Source: Alviniconcha marisindica (taxonomy: Eukaryota; Mollusca; Gastropoda; Provannidae). Taken from it: a DNA stretch of 64,000 bases. The stretch covers positions 576,001 to 640,000 of the forward strand of contig JABMCL010001766.1 of the NCBI GenBank assembly GCA_018857735.1, given 5' to 3'. Positions 37,456-48,924 of this stretch are shown piece by piece. Position 1 is the first letter of the stretch. Each line of letters opens with the position of its first letter. The notes beneath the pieces are model-generated. The model worked only from the letters and a program-made list of their open reading frames with translations, searched no databases and was not told the origin of the DNA. Position numbers and translations under genes: made by a program.

Positions 37456-40400
37456 GTATTGGCCTTGGTATTCGTGCGTGCACAGCACACTGTGCACAGT
37501 AGAATGTAATATAACTTTCAGCCATTGTCCCTATTTGGAAATTTATTTGACAGCAGTACGAACATAGAAAAATTCACAAACATCACATACAGAGTAGATT
37601 ATCATTATATAAAGACATCTCACCTATGGCATATGCAGAAAAATAGTACAGACACACAGAAGAAGAATTTAAAAAAAAAGTGAAGTGCACTATTATGACT
37701 ATAAACATGTGGAAATTAATCCACAGCAAAGTTTGCACACTCACACCCTCTCACATACACATGTATGTGTGCTGGCTGGCATGGTATTCATTTACAATGC
37801 ATGCAGGTATTTACACATATACATGTATACATGTACTACTACTAGTAACTGGTATGGTATTCATTTTCATTCTTAATACACACTGGTATTCACATGCATG
37901 CTCTTTAGGATCTAAAGTTTTGTGCATCATGAACTTGATATGAAAACAGTTTTAGAAATACCCTTTATTAAATACTGTTGACAAAAACTAGAGGAAGTCT
38001 GTGTGCTGTGGAACATTGTGAACCCAGACACTTTGGTCCACAGTAAGTATGTCCAAATAAATGAGTATTTTAGATACTGAGACAGACAAATCCTATACAT
38101 TTGTTTTTAAATCACCATGAACTTTGAAAAAACAAAACAAACAAAAAGTACATGCTGCAACAACAAAAGCAAGAAGATACTGGGTTGTATAATGTCTAGT
38201 TGTCTCACAGACACTGAGTCAGTTGTACTTGTTGTATGACTGAATTATGATCAAGTTTAGTCTTATAATTCTTGTTTTATGAAAGAATCCACTACTTCTT
38301 CTTGAAGTGTTCATTTGTGTGATGGTTTTGAGTAGAATGGTAAACTTGGTACTTAATTTGGGCTTCTAGAATTAGAATTCTAATTTCTGGATTAGTCATG
38401 CAATTGAAAAAGAGGCTGGGGTGTGCAAGTCACCTGCAATGTAAGCTATACTTCTAAGCCTCACTTTTGATCACAGTTACCTTGGTGACCTAGCTCACCT
38501 CAGGAAAAATTCAATGGGAATGGTCCATGGGTGTTTTAAAATTCTGTTTTTATGGTATTACATTTAGATGCTGAGGTTTCTGGATTATCAATATCAGTGT
38601 CTGGACCATCCAAATGCATTGTAATAACTAATTTGTATGACCAAAAGGGAAAAATGTGTGTGCTTACAGTAAGATAAGCTATGGCAAAAAAAGAAAAGAA
38701 GAGAGAGTTGGTAGGTAGGAGAAAACTTTTCTTTTCCTCTTTTTGTTTTTGTTTCTATTAGTATTAAATTTGAACAAAGTTTTTCCAGACATATCGTTGC
38801 CATTTTCTTTTTAAAAAAGTGTTAGGGTCCACACCAAAAAATCATTTTCTCTCTATATATATATAACAGGGTTGGTCAGGTTACTTTAACTTTAGCATGT
38901 GTTTTTTCTGTTTGGCATATAAATTAAATATGTAAATTTTCCAGTCTGGGCAGAGAGATACCAGTAACCCAGCACTGTGGTGGATAGATGACAAAGGTGG
39001 AGAGTGCAAGTTTTCTTTTCAGAATCTGTCACAGCTGTCCCGCAGGTCGGTACCACTAACCTTTCCTGATGCTACATGTAACACTACGCAGCCATCCAGC
39101 TATTGATCCTTTTTGACATGTTCATTGCCACACATGCACATTTCACTTAGTTCAAGCTGAGAATGATGGCATCATATATCTTTACCTGGATTTTTATTGT
39201 TGCTTTGTTGTTGTTTGTTTGTGCATGTGTGTGTGTGTTTGCTTGTTTGTTTGTTTTTTGGTTTGTGGGCTTGCTATTATCAGTATATTTTACATTTTAT
39301 TCTTATATAATACATTTTTGTCATTTCCTAATACTTGCAACATCCAAATGGCATTTTAACATGTGTTGTGTTTGCAAAACATGGTTTAGTGATAAGTCTG
39401 TACTGTTAAGCTGTCAGCTTATATTGGTAATGCAAGCAGGTTTTCTTCCTTTCCTGGTGATGGCAACAAAATGCACAGTAAAGTGCATTAAAAAAAAAGT
39501 ACACATCCAGTAACACTAAGTTCATGTCTTTGTTCTCACAAAGCCATGCCTGTTTTATTGAGTTCAGTATGTAACTGTGCATCCTATATCTGCAAATTTA
39601 TTTAGGCAGGTTGTGACGTGTAATAGTCTTGATCAGCAGTAAAAAAGAAGAAGCAGAAGTCATAATTTGTGCCATACTGGCATACAGTCCAGACAAAAAG
39701 CAAATTATCTGGTGTTAATTACCAAGTTTGTTTCGTGTTGTCATTGACAATTTTGTGGAAGTGGCACACAGCTGTTTGATTAGGATTTTCCTTGTCATGC
39801 AGGGTGGCAAACGTCTTGACAGGGCCATGCCAGCTTTCTCAGGGCGATAGACTCATTGTTATTCTCCCCAGAATTCCGGAGTGGTGGATGATTAATCTGG
39901 GTTGCATCCGTGCAGGTTAGATACATTTTTTCACTGGCTACGCAAATCGGGCATGCATTTGGGCAGGTTAGAGACATATTTCACTGGCTACACAAATCAG
40001 GCATGCATTTGGGCAGGTTAGAGACATTTTTCACTGGCTGTGCTACTTGGGCATGCATTTGGGCAGGTTAGAGACATTTTTCACTGGCTAAGCAAATTGG
40101 GCATGCATTTGGGAAGGTTAGATACATTTTTCACTGGCTATGCAGATCAGGCATGCATTTGGGCAAGTGATAGACATTGTCACTGGCTACATAAATATGG
40201 CATGCATTTGGGCAGGTTAGAGAGAGACATTTTTCAATGGCTATGCAAATCTGGCATTCATTTGGGCAGGCTGACCTTTTGTTGAATTGGTGACATGCAG
40301 GTTATAGACATTTGTTGTCGCTACAGTTGTGCTTATGGAAGATGTTGGAAAAGGGGATACTAGCATGGTCCATAACAATACATTTTGAATAATCGTAATA

Positions 40401-43400
40401 AAGAAGAAGCTGAAAACTGGCATGAATAGTATTTGTTGTTGTTGTGACTGCAAAACAGCATGCATAGCTGTCTTTTTTTCTTCTTCTCAATTCCATGTAA
40501 GTTGATCTTAACCAGTAAAATACCAAAAATTACCAGTTAACATGAACCGAGCAGAACAAAAGTCTTAATCTTTTCTTTTTTTAAAAGTCTTAATGTTTTT
40601 GTCTTGCTGAGACTGTTTTTGAAACCATTCTTAGGAGGAAGTAGAAGCTTTAGTGCAAAGTCCCCAGCAGTGAAAGGGTCAATCATAGGATTGCCTTCTA
40701 AGATTGCCTTCTATGCCCCACACTGCTGCTTCCTCTCCCATTGCAGGCATAGCAGTGAGTCCAGGCACAACTCTGCTTCGGGCAAAAGACATCAAGCATC
40801 GTCTTCAATCATCCAAGGCCAAATGCATCGTCTCAGATAGTAGCACTGTGGACTTTGTGGAGGAGGTAGATAATAACCAAGGTTCTTGTACAGCTGTAGA
40901 TCTTGTGATGTTTCAGCAGATTGGATAGAATATGAAAGGGAGTTATAAAGAGAAGACTCTATGCATGTGTGTGTGTGTGAGTGTGTGTGTGTGTGGTGAG
41001 TTTAACTCCATGTAGATAGCAACATGCTTGTGCTTGGTGAAGATGTGTACGCATGTGTGTGTTTGCACACACATGTGTGTATGAGTTTGTGTGTGTGTGT
41101 GTGTGTGAGTCTAACTCCATGTAGACAACAACATGCTTGTGCTTGGTGAAGATGCGTGTGCATGTGTGTGTGTTTGCACATGCATGTCAGATGTGTGAGT
41201 CTGTGTGTGCATGCATGCTATATATAGATATATAAAATATATATGTAAACCACAGCAGTTACCAAGCGTTTTTGTTTCATTTTGGCTACACAAGTGCTTT
41301 AATAATAGCACTGCTGTGGATTCTTTGCTTACATGACTAATATATATATATACTTTCACATTGATTCTTTCTATCTGGAATTTACTCACCAATTCTTTGT
41401 GCATGCATATATATGAATGCTTTTCATGGAGATTGTGACCTGTTCAAAAGAATGTGGAAAGTTAAGGGAACAGGTGTGCAAATATATCTGTGTATTTGTG
41501 ACAGGTGTGTCAGGACTGCCCAGATCTGAAGTGCAAGGTGTATGTAGGGGACACAGCAGATACCAGGTGAACATGCTCCCTTACCCTTTTAGTCCACTCA
41601 TTATTTACCTGAGTCAGTCCACCTCTTTCAAACAAGCTGGGTGTATGTATGTCAGTTCACATACTGTGTTGAGTTTGCTTGCATTTTCGATCCCGATCAG
41701 AGGCTACTGACATTGTCCTTATCTTTTTATTGCCTCTAGCCAGAACCTGTCCTTATCGGCATCTTTTTATTGCCTCGAGCCAGAACCTGTCCTTATCGGC
41801 ATCTTTTTATTGCCTCTAGCTAGAACCTGTCCTTATCGGTATCTCTTATTGTCTCTAGCCAGAACATTTAGGTCCCATGTCAGGATTACTTTCATCTGTA
41901 GTAATCTTCAGATATGGCAAACTCCATAATGTTAATCTTCAAGCTGATCTGTTGACAAGTGTCGCATGTATGTTGAGTAAATGTCACTTTTACTAGTTTT
42001 AGGTTTTGTCTCCCATCAAACATTTGTTTGCTTGTGTTGGGCAGACCAGGCTGGCTGAACTACAACAGCCTCCTCAGCAAATCTTCTGACTCATTTCAGG
42101 TAAATACCTCAGTGTTTTTGTTTTGTTCCTTGTGTTAAGGTGCGATTCCATACCTGTGGTGTGGCAAATGCAAGAGTTGTAAACATGCAAAGTTTAAGTG
42201 TTCCACGTGATCGCTTCATGGAGCGGTCACAAAGTTCTGCACTACAGCTGTGTGCCACATCACTGCTGCCTAGCGCATGAAGAATCAGACATGCATATTT
42301 TCTATGTTCCTGGTTCTTTGCTGTCGCTGCTGATGCTTCTGCCCCACTGCTGTACTGCCGATTTGGACTCTCATAGCTTTAAAGCTTAGTAACTGTGAAT
42401 TCATTTCTGTTTCCTTTGTCTGGAACTTGTTGAGGGGCTGGAGCTGTTCAGAAAAGTTGCAGGCCACCTTTTTGGAATTAAGATGATTGAGCATTTGCTC
42501 TTCTCTTGAGATAGTGAATTTTTTGTATACAATGTATGGTTGACTTGGGGCACATGTGGAGGTGTGGATGATACTAGTAGGGTGATTCTGCAGCCAGGAA
42601 GAACATCTGCAATGCTTTGTGGAGAATGTAGACATGAAAATCAAAGATGTCATGGCCTTTCACTGCAGTGAAGGAGGTCTTCCAGATGTAACACCTCTTC
42701 CTTCCCCTGGGTCCAGGCTTCCAAGTCTTCCCCCCTAAAAAAGTTCTCATATGAAGGTTCTGTGTGCACTTTTGCGCGTAAATTATGTATTAACTAGATG
42801 AATCCCTAGGGGTGTTTCCCCATCCCTGTCTCTTGTGAAACAATCCTTTCACATGGCTGCTCTCAAAATTTGAAAATTCTGTTCCTTGTTCTTACAGAAG
42901 GTTAACAGTACTTCCGTGCAGAAGTGTTTGTACTAGGGTTCTTTCAGGTGAATTAGAGAGTGGTACCTTTAGAACTCACAACCTCGCATTGTTTGAGGTT
43001 ATCCCACCTACCCATGGTTAATGTTGCTGTAGACAATGCTTGTTCTTGTAGACTGCAGACACAGCCTCAGGAGACGCGATGACTCTGTTTTTCACCAGCG
43101 GAACCACTGGAGGGCCCAAGATGACAGAACATACGCAGGCCAGCTGTGGCCTAGGACACCTCACTACAGCCAGGTGAGCCAGAGATGACAGAGCGCATAC
43201 AGACCAGGTGTGGCCTAGGACACCTTACTAGAGCCAGGTGAGCCAGTGATGACTGAACACATAAGGCCAGGTGTGGCCTAGGACACCTCATTACAGCCAG
43301 GTGAGTCACTGATGATAGAATACACATAAGCCATGGCCCAGGACACCTCACTACAGCCAGGTGAGCCAGAGATGACAGAGCACACACAGGCCAGGTGTGG

Positions 43401-46400
43401 CCTAGGACACCTCACTACAGCCAGGTGAGCCAGAGATGACATAACACACACAGGCCAGGTGTGGCCTAGGACACCTCACTACAGCCAGATGAGTCACAGA
43501 TGATAGAATACACACAAGCCATGGCCCAGGACACCTCACTACAGCCAGGTGAGCCAGTGATGACAGAACACATAAAGCCAGGTGTGGCCTAGGACACCTC
43601 ACTACAGCCAGGTGAGTCACAGATGACACAATGCACACATGCCAAGTGTGGCCTAGGACACCTCACTACAGCCAGGTGAGCTATTGATGACAGAACACAT
43701 ACAGGCCAGGTGTGGCCTAGGACACCTCACTACAGCCAGGTGAGTCACAGATGATAGAATACACACAAGCCATGGCCCAGGACACCTCACTACAGCCAGG
43801 TGAGTCCAAGATGACAGAACACACGCAGACCAGGTGTTAAAATCCAAGAACTGACTCTGCTGTATACCTCAACCTGAGGTAACCCTCTGCAGTTGACAGG
43901 ATGTTAAAATCCAAGATCTGACTCTACTGCATACCACATCCTGTGCAGTTGATAGGCTGTTAAAATCCAAGAACTGTGCTGCATACCTCATCCTGTGCAG
44001 TTGACAGGATGTTAAGAACTGACTCTGTTGCATACCTCATCCTGTGCAGTTGACGGGATTTTAAGAACTGACTGCTGCATACCTCAACCTGAGGTGACCC
44101 TGTGCAGTGGACAGGATGTTAAAATCCAAGAACTAACTCTGTTTCACACCTTATTCTGTGCCGCTGACAGGATGTTAAAGTACAACCTTAGTCTGTGCAG
44201 TTGACAGGATGTTAAAGTCCAAGAACTAACTCTGCTTCATACCTTATTCTGTGCAGTTGACACAATGTTAAAATCCAAGAACTAACTCTGCTTCATACCT
44301 TACCCTGAAGTGACCTTGTGCAGTTGATGGGATGTTAAAATCCAAGAACTGGCTCTATTTCATGCAGGTACATGCTGGTGGCTGGACCCCCGGATGTGGT
44401 ATGGAATATATCAGACACAGGCTGGGTAAAATGCGCCTGGAGTTCTTTTTTCGCCACCTGGCTGCACGGCGCCTGCGTCTTCATTCAGCACACCTCCAAG
44501 TTTGACCCTGTGGATATGCTCAAGGTCAGGTTGCCTCTGTTACAATTTTTTTTCCTTCTTTTTATAAGGTTTGTGTACTTCTGTGTCTAGTTTGAATTTT
44601 TTCCCCATGGGAAGTTTGGAATGATTTCCCTTGGAAAAGCCTGCTGCAGCACAGCCTACTAATTGCATCACTTTGGCAGCAGCTAAATAGCTGCTGAAAT
44701 CACTTTTGTTTTCAACTCCTTAGTCATGCCCACCGGCTCCTTCATCCCCCCGTCCCTCCCCTCCCTCCCCCACTATGGACTTGTATATATGACAGTATGT
44801 ACGGGTGTGGAGAATGTTTGCACATGCTACCTTCTCCCCCAACATTGCGTGAACCTTGGGGTTTTAGCTGAGGAATACAAACAAACCTGCAACCTCTTTG
44901 AAACCAAGTTCAGCATCGTAACCACTCGGCCACATGTACCACCTCCGCATTTGTTTATTTACGTGGGTATGTTTGTGTAATGACAGCCTGACAGTGGTAA
45001 ACTATGTTGATACGGTTGAATAGGTCAGATCTAGCTGCAATACATGCAGCCATGTGATCCCTAGTGTGTTATTTTTATTTTTCATCCAAGTTGTAATGGC
45101 TGCTTGTTGCAAGGTCTATTTTTTTTTCCAGTTTGCTTAATAATGGATGCCTAAAAACATTATTGTTTTCTCTTTCAGTTTTGGCAGATGAAGTCATGTA
45201 TCTCACCTTTTGATGACAAAGCTTATTTCATAGGATTTGGGGTGGGGGGGGGGGGGGGGGGAGGTACTATTTTGTGGTGCAGGTTTTTGAGCATGTTTCT
45301 ATGCTAACACTCAACAAGCACCTGAGTTTTGGCAAAGGAGTGTTTTTCTGATTTTGTTTTTCTGGTTTAGGTTTGGAGCAAGTTTCTAATTAGCCATGTG
45401 TACAGGCTTGCCAACAGCCACTGGAGCATTTATGGAGATGTGGAGCGTTTATATGGTTTCATTCTCTGGCTTAGGTTTTGACCAAGTTTCCAATAACCCA
45501 CACATGCACACCACCCACAGCCACCAGACAGCTGGTGAAGGAGCGTTTGCCTGAGTACAACTTTATGTGCCTGCGCCATACCATCTGTGCTGGTGAGCCT
45601 GTTGTGAGTATACTTGTGTCTTCAGTTTGGTTATTGATGTGCTGATGTTACTGTGCTGTAGGAGGTAAGCGGGTATATGGTCAGCCGTCTGTGTGTACTA
45701 CAGGTGCTGGAGTAGTGGTAAAGGAGAACTTGTCCAGCTTTTGTCTTGTGTGTGATGGTAAAGGAGAACTTGTCCTGCAAATGTGTGTGGTGGTAAAGAC
45801 TAAAGGAGAACTTGTCCCACACTTGTCTTGTGTGTGGTGGTAAAGGAGAACTTGACCTGCACTTATCTTGTGCGTGGTGGTAAAGGAGAACTTGTCCCGC
45901 TTTTGTCTTGTGCGTGATAGTAAAGGAGAACTTGTCCTGCAAATGTGTGTGGTGGTAAAAACTAAGGGAGAACTTGTCCCACACTTGTCTTGTGCGTGGT
46001 GGTAAAGGAGAACTTGTTCCACTTTTGTCTTGTGTGTAGTGATAAAGGAAAACTTGTCCCACACTTGTGTGTAATGGTAAAGGAGAACTTGTCCTGCACT
46101 TGTTTTGTGTGTAGTGGTAAAGAACTTGTCTCATACTCGTGTATAGTGGTAAAGCAGAACTTGTCCCACATGTGTCTTGTGTGTGTTTGGCACACTATCT
46201 GTGGTGGGGAACTTGTAAATTGATACAGTTGGTCTTTTTTGTGGTGGCTGTCTGCACAACCCTGCTCTTGTTACAAGGTGGATAGAGTATTCACACATAA
46301 AGATGTGATCACACACATACATGCATGCATGTACGCACATTTTTATTCTTCTGCTGTGGACTGTTTTGTGTGAAGTTTGCATGTGTGTGGATTCTTTTAT

Positions 46401-48877
46401 ATTTTTGAATAAGTTAGTGGTGTATGGGTTTGATGTGTGTACCTGTATGTGTGTATGTGCGTGTGTGTGTGCATGCGTGCATGCGTGTGTTTCATGCATG
46501 CCTATGTGTTACAGAATCCAGAGTTGATGGAAGCATGGCAGGATGGTACAGGCCTTGAGATTTACGAAGCTTATGGCCAGTCAGAAACAGTGAGAGCGAG
46601 TTTGATTGTTTACTTTGTCTGTTGAATATTGGTGCTCACTGTCATCATTGTAAAACTTCAGCTGATTCTAAACTTGAAACAGAATCACACAGAAGCATGA
46701 GAAACATAAAAGTATCATTGCCATGTACCTGTTCTTCACTGGCACATTGTGTTTGTTGTTCTCACCCCCTACCACCACCACAACCACTGCCACAGTGCCT
46801 TTTTCTCTGATTTTTTTTTACATGTCAGTTAGCCCACTCTCCTGCCTCCCATCATGTTCTTAATAATTGCTCTGAGCTTTTTAAGAGTTTGTGCTTCAAA
46901 AATGATCATTACTGTTATTATTATAATCAAGGACAGCCACTGGATCAGTTTAGGTCTCCATATCTTGTTTACATGTCTGCACACCCATAGCAGCAGTTTA
47001 AATTTTTGATCTATAGTTCATTAATTTTTGGTTTTTGCTGTGGTTTTCAGACCTTGCTGTGTGGTCGCTATCCATGCATCGAGTATCGTCCAGGATCTAT
47101 GGGCAAAGCCTCTCCCGGAGTTGATCTGCAGGCCAGTGAAAACTTTTGGAACTTACGATTCTGCAGTGTCTGTCATAAGGAACAGTTAGTTACCTGACCA
47201 TTACTGCTGCCTAACTAAACACGTTACTGTCCAGCACACAAGGGGCAGGAATAGCTCAGTTGGTAGAGCATCCAACTGAAAAGCCGGGAGCAATACTGGT
47301 GTGGGTTTGAATCCCTGGTGAGGCAAGGGATTTTTCTCCTAGAGTCAGTTTCCAGTGCCCACTCTCTTACAGTGTCTGTGCAATCACATGCATCAACATC
47401 AGTGCACACATTAAAAATCTCAAACAGTGGCAGCCATACCATTTGTTTGTTCATGAAAGTACTGCGCATACCTATAGGAGTGGGCAGCACTGCTCTTGCG
47501 GCTGCAATGCCTTAATTGTTTTACAAGTATGTGATCTTAACTTCATTACTATTTTATGATGAAGTCACAATTGTTCTATATTTATAACTATACTATGGTT
47601 AAAGTAAGTCTCTTTTGTTGGTGATGTTGTGTTTGTTGTATTGTTCTCTTAACTTTTTTTTTTTTTTTTACATGCCCGCCATGACCACAACAAAATTGCC
47701 CCTTGTGGGATGATTAAAGTTTTTTGAATTGAATTGAATTGAATTACTCAGGTAGGGCAACCCAAATTTCCTGCAAGGGACAATGAAGTACTAAAGTAAC
47801 AGGTTGTAGATGAAGAAAGTTCTCTTTGTTGCTGATTTTGTATGATCCGGTATTGAAAAACATTGTAACAGGCGTTAGATGATGAAAGCTGGTTTTGTTT
47901 TATCAGATGTAAAAGTAAACATGCCATTGTAACTGGTGTGAGGTGAAGGAAGCTGGTGTTTTGTGATTAGACAAAAAAATAAACATGTTACTGTTACAGG
48001 TGGCAGATGAAGAAATTGGTTTCTATGATCAGACATAAAAATAAACATTTTGTTCTAACAGATGGTTAGATGAAGAAAGTTGGTGTTCCGTGATCAGATA
48101 ATAGAAACATGTTTTTGTAAAAGGTGGTAGATGGAGAATGTTGGTTTTCCGCAATCAGATATAGGAACATATTGTAACAGGTGGTAGATGAAGGTGTTTT
48201 TTGTTGTTGTTTTTGCTGAGTTTGTATTATCAGACTTAGAAAACATGTGATCATGACAGGAGATGTTGATTTGGTGTGGTCAGACATTGAAGCATGTTGT
48301 CATACAAGGTGGTTGATGAAGAAGGTGTACCGGTGGAGACTGGCAAAGAGGGAATCCTGGGAGTCCGTGTCCGCCCTCACAGACCCGTGGGACTTTTCTC
48401 TGGCTACGTGGTCAGTGTCACTGTATGCCTGAATGTGTCTGGGAATGGAAGTACTTCTTGTTTCTTTTCTCTATTCAGAACATTTTTGTTTTCTTTTGTT
48501 TGTTTGTTTTTGTCTGTGTGTGCATCTGTGTAAATGTTCGTGTGTGTGTGTGTGTGTGCATACATACATATCATGTATATGTACATAGAAGAGAGATTTC
48601 TCTCGCCAGGTGACTTCCGCGGCCCCCCCACCCCCACCCCCAATTCCCTTTCGTATTACAGTCTTTTCTTATTGCTATAGCTTGATGTAATGGTTAGATT
48701 TTTTTCTTTTATTTATTTCTAAGAAGCTTATTTGCAGCCAGGTGAGATTTAATTTCACCCCCCTCCCCAAACCCACTGCACACCACCACCCCTCTAGCCC
48801 AGCAAATGCATGCATACATATACATACACACACACACACACGTGCATGCAGATACACAGACACACACATGCAGACAG

Positions 48878-48924
<47 letters not shown>

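Noticed and set aside
43151..43847. Three minus-strand frames with 'RCPRPHLA' repeats
   Set aside because: Antisense reading of the exon 7 junction array; the sense strand explains the sequence fully.
45705..46195. Array in ACSM intron 9 as a copy of exon 9 sequence
   Set aside because: Similarity (GGTAAAGGAGAACTTG vs GGTGAAGGAGCGTTTG) is short and no splice site is included, so it is not counted with the junction arrays.
47242..47325. Functional tRNA-Phe gene
   Set aside because: Arms are mismatched and extra bases lie before the B box; better seen as a SINE head.
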